Positions 13,643-21,513 of a DNA stretch of 24,693 bases are shown here, piece by piece. Under the pieces are notes generated by a model. The model worked only from the letters and a program-made list of their open reading frames with translations, made no database searches and had not been told where the DNA came from. The translations under genes and the position numbers were made by a program. Source of the DNA: CAMCYM01 sp964405405 (GTDB lineage Bacteria; Bacteroidota; Bacteroidia; Flavobacteriales_D; Sanyastnellaceae); assembly GCA_964405405.1 (NCBI GenBank), contig CAYONT010000030.1, positions 1 to 24,693 on the forward strand, written 5' to 3'. The first letter of the stretch is position 1; each line of letters opens with the position of its first letter.

Positions 13643-15187
13643 ATGCAAATCGGTCTTGAACCCTGGGGAATGCGAGAGGTGCTAGAGGCGCTGAAGCAGG
13701 CGCAAGGGCTTTCTTTTTCGGACGGGGCTTTGGGGGCTGTCTCCCGCTGCGTGCAGTTCTTGGATGCACAAATAGCGGCCGGCGGTAAAAATCCTGTGTA
13801 TGGAGTCAATACGGGGTTTGGCGATTTGGCCTATCAAACCATCCCGAACGATCAACTGGCCCAACTTCAGGAGAATTTGCTGCTTTCGCATGCATGTGGC
13901 GTCGGGGAATCGGTGCCGGAGCCTGTGGTTCGGACCATGTTGTTGCTGAAATTGAAAGCATTGGCGCAAGGACACAGCGGCGTTCGGCAGGCGACGTTGG
14001 ACCGCTTGCTTGATTGGCTGCGTGCGGATTGTCTGCCCCGGGTTCCTTCGCAGGGGTCCCTTGGAGCAAGTGGCGACTTGGCACCGCTTGCCCACTTGGT
14101 CCTCCCCCTGATCGGGCAGGGCGAAATGAGACATGGGGACGGTTATGAGGCTGCATCAACTGTTCTCCAGGCGCACGGTTGGGAGCCGCTGACACTTGGA
14201 CCCAAGGAGGGATTGGCTTTGATCAATGGCACCCAGTTGATGCTTGCCTATGGGGTTCAGTCCCTACACCGCGTGGCGCGTCTGGCCGCTTGGGCAGATG
14301 CGCTGGCTGCATGGTCCTTGGAGGCTTGGCATGGCCGGTCGGAGCCATTTCACCCTGCCATTCACCGGGTACGTGGGCAGGAAGGGGCTAAGGTCTCGGC
14401 AGCTCAGGTCCGGGCTTGGCTCGCCGGGAGCAAACAGCAGCAGGAGCCACGAACCCAAGTCCAGGATCCCTATTCATTCCGCTGTGTCCCGCAAGTACAC
14501 GGAGCGTCGCGAGACGCTTGGAAGCACGCTGAAGGAACCTTGGAGCGTGAAATCAATGCGGTGACTGATAACCCTTTGATTTTCCCAGATGAAGGCCTGA
14601 TCCTGAGTGGTGGCAATTTTCACGGACAACCGCTGGCATTGGTCTTCGATTATCTCGCTCTAGCGGTCCATGAATGGGGAAGCATCAGCGAACGCAGAAC
14701 CTTCAAGTTGCTCTCAGGTCGCCAAGGATTGCCTCCATTTTTGGCGGCAGAGCCCGGATTGAACAGCGGGTGGATGATTCCTCAATACACCGCGGCTAGT
14801 TTGGTCTCTCAAAGCAAACAGCTGTGCACCCCAGCATCCGCAGACACCATTGACAGTTCCAACGGCCAGGAAGACCACGTCTCCATGGGTGCGAATGGGG
14901 CACTTAAGCTCTGGCGCATTCTCGACAATGTAGAACAAGTCTTGGCCATTGAAGCACTCACAGCGGCCCAGGCCTGTGACCTCCGTGGCACCCGGGGGAT
15001 GGCCCCGGGCCTATTGAAACTGCAGTCATCCCTGCGCGAGCGTGTACCGCATGCATCGCAGGATGTCTATTTGCATCCGCTCCTCATTGCGGGCCGCGAC
15101 TGGATGTTCTACGGCGCGGGGAATGCGTTGCGCCAAGAAATAGAATCTTCACCTGAATTCCGTTTGACAGCCCATGGCCTTGATTGA
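13643..15187 (+). CDS. hutH: Histidine ammonia-lyase
   Basis: This 514-residue enzyme converts histidine to urocanate and ammonia using the self-formed MIO cofactor. The MIO triad Ala-Ser-Gly in GSLGASGDLAPLAH falls at residues 142-144 when the ATG at 13643 is used, the same numbering as the Pseudomonas enzyme; Tyr53 (YGVNTGFG), His83 (LSHACG) and Asn195 (LINGTQLM) also fall at the Pseudomonas positions. Further signatures are QDPYSFRCVPQVHGASRD, ERRTFKLLSGRQGLPPFL and SSNGQEDHVSMG. A GTG at 13634 is an alternative start only four bases from the promoter box. No hutU, hutI or hutG gene is visible, so the pathway either continues elsewhere or the enzyme serves another use of urocanate. The gene overlaps the following methyltransferase gene by 14 bp. 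Confidence 0.95.
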   Translation: MQIGLEPWGMREVLEALKQAQGLSFSDGALGAVSRCVQFLDAQIAAGGKNPVYGVNTGFGDLAYQTIPNDQLAQLQENLLLSHACGVGESVPEPVVRTMLLLKLKALAQGHSGVRQATLDRLLDWLRADCLPRVPSQGSLGASGDLAPLAHLVLPLIGQGEMRHGDGYEAASTVLQAHGWEPLTLGPKEGLALINGTQLMLAYGVQSLHRVARLAAWADALAAWSLEAWHGRSEPFHPAIHRVRGQEGAKVSAAQVRAWLAGSKQQQEPRTQVQDPYSFRCVPQVHGASRDAWKHAEGTLEREINAVTDNPLIFPDEGLILSGGNFHGQPLALVFDYLALAVHEWGSISERRTFKLLSGRQGLPPFLAAEPGLNSGWMIPQYTAASLVSQSKQLCTPASADTIDSSNGQEDHVSMGANGALKLWRILDNVEQVLAIEALTAAQACDLRGTRGMAPGLLKLQSSLRERVPHASQDVYLHPLLIAGRDWMFYGAGNALRQEIESSPEFRLTAHGLD

Positions 15188-15953
15188 ATCCTTTGAAAAG
15201 TCGGGCAACTGGCTATTCCGCTGGCGGAGTTACCTGCCGTTGGTCCTGTATGTGTTGGCTGGTGCCGTGTTGCTTTGGGGCCCCGCTCCAGAAGAAGAGA
15301 AGATCTCCAGATGGGATTCATTCGAGATTATTTGTTTGTCAATCAGCATTTTGGGGCTGGTCATACGGGCGTTGACCATTGGGTACACACCACGAGGCAC
15401 CTCCGGCAGAAATACGGTTGAAGGGCAAGTGGCAGAGACGCTGAATACACGAGGCATCTATGGCATGGTGCGGCACCCTCTTTACCTAGGAAACTTCCTG
15501 ATGTGGATGGGGCTGGTCCTCTATGTGGATTCCTGGGGGTTCAGTTTGTTGGTATCCTTGGCATTCTGGCTTTACTATGAGCGAATCATGTTTGCCGAAG
15601 AGGCATTTTTGCGCCGGAAGTTTGGGCAAGCCTATCTTGATTGGGCAGAGCAAACGCCTGCCTTTTTTCCCCGTTGGAGCGGTTGGAAGCCTGCAGGCGT
15701 TTCATTCTCCATCCGGAACGTCCTGAAGCGCGAGTACAATGGATTCTTTGCTGTTTTCTTGACCTTCGCCTGGATCAGCTGGATGAAGAGCGGTCGGCTT
15801 GCGTCCGAGATGGGCAAGGGATGGGCTGAAGCCCAAGTACAGTGGGTCTGGTGGGTTCTTTTCCTAGCGGCCTCTGGAATCTTTTTGTTGCTTCGTACCT
15901 TGAAGAAACGCACCCGGGTGCTTGATGTGGCTGGCCGAGAATACGAGGGCTGA
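15174..15953 (+). CDS. ICMT/PEMT-family integral membrane methyltransferase, possible lipid A 1-phosphate methyltransferase
   Basis: This 259-residue inner-membrane protein has helices at about residues 19-36, 50-70, 102-118, 120-138 and, after a soluble stretch, 190-206 and 224-242. The S-adenosylmethionine-binding signature of the isoprenylcysteine carboxyl methyltransferase family is clear: GIYGMVRHPLYLGNFLMW (94-111, with RHPLY), then YYERIMFAEEAFLRRKFG (134-151) and YLDWAEQTPAFFPRW. Bacterial relatives methylate lipids or phosphate groups, including lipid A 1-phosphate (LmtA type), which would fit an outer-membrane organism, but the substrate cannot be read from sequence. The ATG lies inside the last codons of hutH (14-bp overlap), so the two are co-transcribed although no functional link is evident. 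It converges on the short-chain dehydrogenase gene with a 13-bp gap. Confidence 0.82.
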   Translation: MALIESFEKSGNWLFRWRSYLPLVLYVLAGAVLLWGPAPEEEKISRWDSFEIICLSISILGLVIRALTIGYTPRGTSGRNTVEGQVAETLNTRGIYGMVRHPLYLGNFLMWMGLVLYVDSWGFSLLVSLAFWLYYERIMFAEEAFLRRKFGQAYLDWAEQTPAFFPRWSGWKPAGVSFSIRNVLKREYNGFFAVFLTFAWISWMKSGRLASEMGKGWAEAQVQWVWWVLFLAASGIFLLLRTLKKRTRVLDVAGREYEG

Positions 15954-15966
15954 AATCTCCGAGGGG

Positions 15967-16773
15967 TCAGGTGACCTTCGCCCGGCGCATCAAGCGGCGC
16001 AGAAGATTGGGCGCAAAGCGCGCGAGATAAGCCCCCATGCGCTCTGAACGTCCGATGAGCACGAGCGGCTTTTCTTTCTCCAAAGCTCGGAGCAATCGAA
16101 CTGCGCAGGCCTCGGGAGAGAGCCCTGCACCGGTTTTCTCATCCATCGTGCCCTGAACACTTCCGTCGCCCACCATGGCATTCATGGAAATCTCAGTGCG
16201 GATGAAACCAGGACAAACCAGCGTGATGCGCAAACCATCATCGTGGTGCTCGGCGCGCAGGGCTTCAAAAAAACCATGCAGCGCATGTTTTGCGCCACAG
16301 TAACCACTTCGCAAAGGTGACGCGAATAATCCCATCAAACTGGTCACCACGGCTATTTTTCCCGCGCCTTGAGATAGGAAATGGGGGAGAAGGGCCTTGG
16401 TCAATGCAACCGTTCCGAAGTAATCCACTTCCATGATCTTCCGGTCAACCTCCAATGCGGTGTCCTTGGCCATGGAACGCTGACTGATCCCGCCACAGTG
16501 GATCACGCCATCGATTTGACCGGCCCATGAGAGGGCTTCGTGACATTTTTCCGGTAGGCTATCTGCCCGGGCCAGATCCAATGGCAACACCAGAATCCTT
16601 TCAGGAGGGAGTTGGTGAGCGTGCACCACCTCTTCCAGGGCATCTCGCCTGCGAGCCGACAGGATGACCCGTGCTCCGGAACGGGCCAATTGAACCGCCA
16701 CGGCTTTGCCAATGCCACTGCTTGCGCCGGTTACCCAAAGGGTTTTTCCTGCCCAAATTGATGATTTTCTCAT
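15967..16773 (-). CDS. Short-chain dehydrogenase/reductase (SDR)
   Basis: This 268-residue classical SDR has a Rossmann fold binding NAD(P)H. The cofactor motif TGASSGIG lies at residues 15-22 and ARRRDAL (40-46) follows beta2, its arginines suggesting NADP(H). The usual NAG appears as HCGG (92-95). The catalytic set is Ser145 (VVTSLMG) and Tyr158-x3-Lys162 (YCGAK), followed by PGFIRTE. The basic, hydrophobic C-terminus (AYLARFAPNLLRRLMRRAKV) may touch the membrane, as in DHRS7-like lipid-modifying SDRs. Its start overlaps the stop of the HMA-domain membrane protein by 4 bp (ATGA). The substrate is unknown. Confidence 0.9.
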   Translation of the reverse strand: MRKSSIWAGKTLWVTGASSGIGKAVAVQLARSGARVILSARRRDALEEVVHAHQLPPERILVLPLDLARADSLPEKCHEALSWAGQIDGVIHCGGISQRSMAKDTALEVDRKIMEVDYFGTVALTKALLPHFLSQGAGKIAVVTSLMGLFASPLRSGYCGAKHALHGFFEALRAEHHDDGLRITLVCPGFIRTEISMNAMVGDGSVQGTMDEKTGAGLSPEACAVRLLRALEKEKPLVLIGRSERMGAYLARFAPNLLRRLMRRAKVT

Positions 16774-17594
16774 AGGGGATTCGTCATGAAAAGAGCCATC
16801 AACATCATGATACCATTTTCAGCAACCGTAACCCAGCCAACAGGTTGCCCCAGTGCATCCCCCAAGCAAGCACACCGGATGAAGTCCTTCCGGTAAATCA
16901 CCTGCAAAGGACCGATGGAAGACACCATCAACCAAAGGGCAATCAACCCATTCCAAAGTCCCAAATCAGGCACCACGAGGTAGGACCATCCAGCGGCCCA
17001 TTCCAAAAAAGGAAAGGACCAAGCGTACACGGGGACGCGTCGGGCCACGACATCATAGCGCCGGAACAACGCCACAAACCCCCGCAAATTCATGACCTTG
17101 AAGAGCCCGAAAACCAAGAAGTACCCCACCATGGTGAACCGCATGAAGGCATCCATCCAGGGCGTTTCGGTCTCAGTGGACATCCGATGCGCCCCCCATG
17201 CAGCCAGGGCTACAATCTGAGCAACAACTACCAGCAAAGGAAGATATCCACGCAACCGAGTGCCATCCTCATGTGGCGCCGATGCTGGGCTCGTGGGCAC
17301 CTCAGCAGGAGGTGGGCCTGAAGAGGATGAAAACGCGGAGGCCCCGGCTACGGTATAACCCGCATCGGAAATCGTTTGGGAGATCACATCGGCAACAGTG
17401 CCTGGAGACACCCAAACCAGTACATTGCCTGTTTCCAAGAAAACCTCAACGTTCTGGACGCCCGGCACCGCTGAAAGGGCTTCCCGTACCCTGTGCACGC
17501 AGCTATTGCACGTCATGCCACGCACCTCCAACCGGAGCATTCTCGCAGGGTGGGAGGGAGGAAGCGGTTCCCCTTTAGGCGTCGATGTTGGCAT
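16770..17594 (-). CDS. Heavy-metal-associated (HMA) domain fused to MauE/DoxX-like membrane domain
   Basis: This 274-residue protein has an N-terminal HMA metal-binding fold (about 20-85) with the thiol pair GMTCNSC (Cys29, Cys32), a Ser/Pro linker (88-110), and a hydrophobic half with helices at about 115-133, 150-168, 192-207, 212-232 and 255-271. The membrane part fits the MauE/DoxX-like redox-associated family, including a Cys-x-Cys (RCACLGD, 241 and 243) before the last helix. A role in copper or thiol-redox handling at the inner membrane is inferred. The ATG at 17594 would overlap the end of gyrB by 20 bp; the ATG at 17540 (MLRLEVRGMTC) would leave a 34-bp gap, removes only 18 Pro-rich residues and is equally credible. 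It ends in an ATGA overlap with the SDR gene. Confidence 0.83.
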   Translation of the reverse strand: MPTSTPKGEPLPPSHPARMLRLEVRGMTCNSCVHRVREALSAVPGVQNVEVFLETGNVLVWVSPGTVADVISQTISDAGYTVAGASAFSSSSGPPPAEVPTSPASAPHEDGTRLRGYLPLLVVVAQIVALAAWGAHRMSTETETPWMDAFMRFTMVGYFLVFGLFKVMNLRGFVALFRRYDVVARRVPVYAWSFPFLEWAAGWSYLVVPDLGLWNGLIALWLMVSSIGPLQVIYRKDFIRCACLGDALGQPVGWVTVAENGIMMLMALFMTNPL

Positions 17595-19590
17595 ATTTGG
17601 CGTTTTCTTCGATGAATGCGCGGCGGGGTGGAACCTCGTCGCCCATCAACATCGAGAAAACGTGGTCACAGGCAGCCGCATTCTCGATGGTCACTTGGCG
17701 CAGGGTTCGATTTTCAGGATTCAGTGTGGTCTCCCACAACTGCTCCGCGTTCATTTCCCCAAGACCCTTGTAACGCTGGACATTGATTCCAGAATCAGCC
17801 CCACTGGCTGTGCGGAACCGTTCGATGGCCGCATCCCGTTCCGCATCGTTCCAGCAATACACCTGCCGGGAACCCTTCTTGACCAAGTAGAGTGGGGGGG
17901 TGGCAATGTAAACAAACCCTTTTTCGATCAACTCTTTCATGTGGCGGAAGAAGAAAGTCAGGATCAAGGTTTCGATGTGGCTGCCATCGACATCGGCATC
18001 GCACATGATCACCACCTTGTGGTAACGCAAACGCGTCAGATTCAATGCACGTCCGTCTTCCTCTGTGCCCAGTGATACGCCGAGTGCGGTGTAGATGTTT
18101 TTGATTTCCTCGTTGTCAAAGACCCGATGTTGCATGGCCTTTTCGACGTTCAGGATTTTTCCACGGAGGGGCATAATGGCCTGAAAATGCCGGTCCCGGC
18201 CTTGCTTGGCCGTACCACCTGCCGAGTCCCCTTCCACCAAGAAGAGCTCACAAACAGCGGGATCCTTCTCGGCACAATCCGCCAGTTTTCCCGGCAGCCC
18301 GGAACCGCCCATCACTGTCTTGCGCTGCACCATTTCCCGGGCCTTGCGCGCCGCATGACGCGCCTGCGCAGCCAAGATGACCTTGTTCACGATGGCGCGG
18401 GCATCTGACGGGTTTTCTTCGAGGTACGCCTCGAGCATGTCACTCACCGCTTGGCTGACGGGCGCACTGACCTCGGCGTTTCCGAGCTTGGTTTTCGTTT
18501 GGCCTTGAAACTGAGGCTCTGCCACCTTGACGCTGACCACGGCAGTCAAACCTTCGCGGAAGTCGTCTGCGGCGATGTCAAATTTCAACTTGTCGAGCAT
18601 GCCAGAGGTCTCGGCATACTTTTTCAGGGTCAACGTCAAACCCCTGCGGAAACCCGACAGGTGGGTACCCCCCTCGTAGGTATTGATGTTGTTCACATAG
18701 GAGAACAGGTTCTCCGTGAAGGAAGTGTTGTAGGTCATCGCGACCTCCACCGGAATGCCCGCGCGCTCACCTTCCATGTGGATGACCTTGGCGATGAGCG
18801 GCTCCCGGTTGCTATCCAAAAAGGTAACAAAATCCTTGAGACCCGCCTCTGAAGCAAAAACTTCTTGCTTGTAGCCTGAAGCGTCCTCCGTAGGGGTCCG
18901 TTCGTCTGTGAGTGTGATGGTGATTCCCCGATTCAGAAACGCAAGTTCCCGCATCCGGGTGGCCAAGGTATCGTAGTTGTAGACCAAGGTCTCGAAGATG
19001 GTCTCGTCAGGTTGGAACTGAACCACGGTTCCCGTCCTGTCCGAAGTGCCAATCTCCCGAACCGGATACAATTCTTTTCCCCGGCTATACTCCTGTTCGT
19101 ACACCTTGCCCTCCCGATGAACTTCTGCTCGGAGGTGGACCGACAGCGCGTTCACACAGGAAACTCCGACGCCGTGCAAACCTCCTGAAACCTTGTACGA
19201 GTCCTTGTCAAATTTGCCTCCCGCTCCGATTTTCGTCATGACCACCTGCAGGGCAGAAACCCCCTCCTTCGCGTGCAGGTCCACAGGAATACCCCGACCG
19301 TTGTCGCTCACCCGGATGCCATTCTCAGGCGTGATGGTGACCGCGATGGTATCGCAATGACCAGCCAGCGCTTCATCGATGGAGTTGTCCACCACCTCAT
19401 AAACAAGGTGGTGCAGACCACGAACCCCCACGTCTCCGATGTACATCGAGGGGCGCATCCGAACGTGCTCCATGCCCTCGAGGGCCTGGATATTGCTCGC
19501 ATCATACTTAGCGGGGGCTGCCTTGACCGCTTTTCCTTCGGTCAGTGCGATTTCATCGAGTGGGTTGGGGGTCAAATCCGGTTCCGTCAT
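17575..19590 (-). CDS. gyrB: DNA gyrase subunit B
   Basis: This 671-residue ATPase subunit of DNA gyrase introduces negative supercoils together with GyrA (not in the window). The GHKL domain shows IQALEGMEHVRMRPSMYIGD, EVVDNSIDEALAGHCD, DNGRGIPVD and GGLHGVGVSCVNALS. The transducer has NINTYEGGTHLSGFRRGLT. The TOPRIM domain carries ELFLVEGDSAGGTAKQGRDR and the metal motif CDADVDGSHIETL. The C-terminus QRYKGLGEMNAEQLWETTL followed by NP distinguishes GyrB from ParE, and the length lacks the extra GyrB insert of proteobacteria. ATG 19590 (MTEPDLTP) is preferred; an in-frame ATG at 19638 adds 16 basic residues but is only four bases from a TATTTTCG box, so a leaderless longer form is possible. 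Upstream lies a 174-bp region with two DnaA-box matches. Confidence 0.96.
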   Translation of the reverse strand: MTEPDLTPNPLDEIALTEGKAVKAAPAKYDASNIQALEGMEHVRMRPSMYIGDVGVRGLHHLVYEVVDNSIDEALAGHCDTIAVTITPENGIRVSDNGRGIPVDLHAKEGVSALQVVMTKIGAGGKFDKDSYKVSGGLHGVGVSCVNALSVHLRAEVHREGKVYEQEYSRGKELYPVREIGTSDRTGTVVQFQPDETIFETLVYNYDTLATRMRELAFLNRGITITLTDERTPTEDASGYKQEVFASEAGLKDFVTFLDSNREPLIAKVIHMEGERAGIPVEVAMTYNTSFTENLFSYVNNINTYEGGTHLSGFRRGLTLTLKKYAETSGMLDKLKFDIAADDFREGLTAVVSVKVAEPQFQGQTKTKLGNAEVSAPVSQAVSDMLEAYLEENPSDARAIVNKVILAAQARHAARKAREMVQRKTVMGGSGLPGKLADCAEKDPAVCELFLVEGDSAGGTAKQGRDRHFQAIMPLRGKILNVEKAMQHRVFDNEEIKNIYTALGVSLGTEEDGRALNLTRLRYHKVVIMCDADVDGSHIETLILTFFFRHMKELIEKGFVYIATPPLYLVKKGSRQVYCWNDAERDAAIERFRTASGADSGINVQRYKGLGEMNAEQLWETTLNPENRTLRQVTIENAAACDHVFSMLMGDEVPPRRAFIEENAKYANIDA

Positions 19591-19764
19591 CGTCTTCTCA
19601 GGTTTCAGTTTTCTGCCCTGGGCTCGAGCCAAGTGCATCCTACGAAAATACGACCGGACAGCAAGCGAAACACGCCAGCATACGCAGGAATCCCCTTGAT
19701 TTTATTCACATGATGACCGGTTTTCCACAATCGGCTAGGGTTCCGATTGCAGCAGGCCATTCGT
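19591..19764. promoter_or_regulatory. gyrB upstream region: -7 box, palindrome, hairpin
   Basis: This is the longest gene-free stretch in the window. On the minus strand TATTTTCG (19650-19643) fits the TAnnTTTG -7 box with one change and has a TTT 17 bp upstream. GGCTCGAGCC (19621-19630) is a perfect 10-bp palindrome inside the probable leader. A perfect inverted repeat CAATCGG / CCGATTG with an 8-nt loop lies at 19728-19749; it lacks a T-tract. Two DnaA-box matches are listed separately. Confidence 0.5.
19702..19729 (+). promoter_or_regulatory. Two DnaA-box matches upstream of gyrB
   Basis: TTATTCACA (19702-19710) and TTTTCCACA (19721-19729) both fit the DnaA-box consensus TTWTNCACA, in the same orientation and 19 bp apart start to start. 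They lie about 50-80 bp upstream of the gyrB promoter-like box. Each match is rare in GC-rich DNA, and finding two in one 174-bp intergenic gap is unlikely by chance. They may mean DnaA control of gyrB or part of a replication origin. No strongly AT-rich unwinding region is obvious beside them. Confidence 0.5.
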
Positions 19765-21513
19765 TCAGAAAGCGTAAGAGAATCCCAGCATTGCTTGGAA
19801 GCGTTGAACCGGATAACCGGACCAAACCGCATAGCGGGCAGCTGCGACATTGGAGAGCTGAATCCATGCGCTCATCCGCTTATTGTACAAGTACTCCAGT
19901 GAAACATTCGCATCTATGAAGCGAGAGAGGTCTACCGAATAGGCCGTTGTACCTTCTGGGGTGGACAGGGCCTGAGAACCCTCGAGTGGCACCCACGACA
20001 AACCCTTGCGTTGCCCTTGGTAAGCCAAATCAGCCATTACCACCAACTTCTCCTGGAACGTATACCGCGCTTCCGCCCGCCAAGCCAAGGCAGGAAGGTT
20101 CCAAGCTTCTGCCTGAGAATCCGTTCCGTAGGTATGAAGATCCAATTGTCCCGTCAAGGTCAAGGATTCCCCCAACTGCATGCTCAATTCGCCGCCCAAT
20201 GTGAAAACCGTCAGGTTGGCGTAAAGTCCCTGGAACCGCAACCCTGACTGCAAGGCAGAATCATTTACGAAGTACAGATACTGCGCAAAGCGCTGGTAGG
20301 ATGCGCGGCCACGGTAATGGATGTTGCGTGCAAAATGCCCCGTCAAACCGCCTTCCAAGTCCCACTTCCGGTAGGTGTTTTGCAAGGCCAAATCCGGACG
20401 AACCAAGGGATTACGATCCAAAACCGTTTCCAAACGGTTCTGATCGACCCCCCCTTCCAACTGGACATAAGGCACAAAAAGTCCTTTGAGAATGTTCAGC
20501 GAGGCGGAGGCAACGGGGTTGAAGTGGAACACCTGCCCCCCCCTTGCATCGAGGGTAATGTGCGCTCCCACGCGCGCGGAGACGGGGCCCCTTTGGGTAA
20601 TCAAAGCGGGAGAGACGCGCAGCACCAGTTGCTGGTCGGTCTGTTCCGTCGAGTCCGGTTTCAGGTAGGTCCGGCGGTCATGGTTCGCCCCCCAGCCCAA
20701 TTCGAGACGCTCCCCTTCGCGGTAGGTAACCAGCTCGCCTTGGAAGTCCAAGTTGTTCTCTCGGGTTCCACTCTCAGCGGCCAGGTGGCGGTAGAACAGC
20801 GATGCTTCGTGACGAATCGCAGCACTGTCAGCCTCCCACCGAGACCAACGCACCCCTGTTCCCATCCGTAGGTACCGGTCCCTGCCTGGATGGGCCAGGA
20901 CGAAAACAGAATCCGCCGCCTGTCCGTAGTAACTGACCACATCCCGTTGCAAGTTTCCCTCCGCCTCCAGAACATGGGCTTTTCGCAGAAAACGCTTTCC
21001 CCACAACTGGGCATGCGAGGTAGAGAAGACCTCTGGGAGAGAATCCACGTCCGTGAGCCCTCCGCGGGTGGAGTGGTGGTTCAAGTCGACACCCCAAGTG
21101 CCCTCCTTGGAGCGGAGGTCTGTGACCGAGGCATCTAGCAGGGGCGTTTGGTAAAGACCATAACCGGCGCGCACGTATCCGCGGTACAACATGGGCAGAG
21201 GTTGTTGTACATCCAACCGCTTCGCCTCAACCGGTTCCCAGTTGGGTTCCACCGTGAGCCTTTTTGCCAGCAAGTTGTAGGAGAACTGGGGTTTGCCGAC
21301 TGGCAACGGGGCAGCTTCAGGCCAAACCAAAATCTTGTGCGCATCGCGCAACAACATTTCGCGATCGCCAATGAACGTGACATCTAGACCCAATGTATCT
21401 CGCTGGGCTTGAGCTTTCGGAATGCCCACACCCACCCCCAACAGGCCTCCACTGGTCAGGAGGAACCTGCATACCAAGGATGCAGCAGAGTTTGTCGTTC
21501 GGAACATGGCCAT
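19765..21513 (-). CDS. Outer-membrane beta-barrel protein coupled to the TPR gene
   Basis: I do not recognise a named family. The 582-residue protein has a signal peptide (about residues 1-36, ending PKAQAQ). The remainder alternates polar and hydrophobic residues in long amphipathic beta strands: RGYVRAGYGLYQTPLLDASV, WGVDLNHHSTRG, MGTGVRWSRWEADS, WRAEARYTFQEKLVVMADLA and a final strand QAMLGFSYAF ending in Phe, the outer-membrane insertion signature read by BamA. No plug domain or TonB box is evident. The ATG at 21513 shares one base with the TPR gene stop (TGATG), so translation is coupled, and the two products probably work together across periplasm and outer membrane. A gap of 174 bp separates it from gyrB. 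Confidence 0.8.
   Translation of the reverse strand: MAMFRTTNSAASLVCRFLLTSGGLLGVGVGIPKAQAQRDTLGLDVTFIGDREMLLRDAHKILVWPEAAPLPVGKPQFSYNLLAKRLTVEPNWEPVEAKRLDVQQPLPMLYRGYVRAGYGLYQTPLLDASVTDLRSKEGTWGVDLNHHSTRGGLTDVDSLPEVFSTSHAQLWGKRFLRKAHVLEAEGNLQRDVVSYYGQAADSVFVLAHPGRDRYLRMGTGVRWSRWEADSAAIRHEASLFYRHLAAESGTRENNLDFQGELVTYREGERLELGWGANHDRRTYLKPDSTEQTDQQLVLRVSPALITQRGPVSARVGAHITLDARGGQVFHFNPVASASLNILKGLFVPYVQLEGGVDQNRLETVLDRNPLVRPDLALQNTYRKWDLEGGLTGHFARNIHYRGRASYQRFAQYLYFVNDSALQSGLRFQGLYANLTVFTLGGELSMQLGESLTLTGQLDLHTYGTDSQAEAWNLPALAWRAEARYTFQEKLVVMADLAYQGQRKGLSWVPLEGSQALSTPEGTTAYSVDLSRFIDANVSLEYLYNKRMSAWIQLSNVAAARYAVWSGYPVQRFQAMLGFSYAF

Noticed and set aside
13559..13648. N-terminal extension of the M16 catalytic subunit
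   Set aside because: It would bury the signal peptide and overlap both divergent promoters and hutH; ATG 13558 begins a normal signal peptide.
19728..19749. 7-bp stem with 8-nt loop as a terminator after the barrel gene
   Set aside because: The stem is perfect, but no T-tract follows on either strand, and it overlaps a DnaA-box match; it is noted only as part of the gyrB upstream region.
19591..19764. A full replication origin upstream of gyrB
   Set aside because: Only two DnaA boxes and no clear AT-rich unwinding element are visible; without genome-wide skew an oriC call is not supported.
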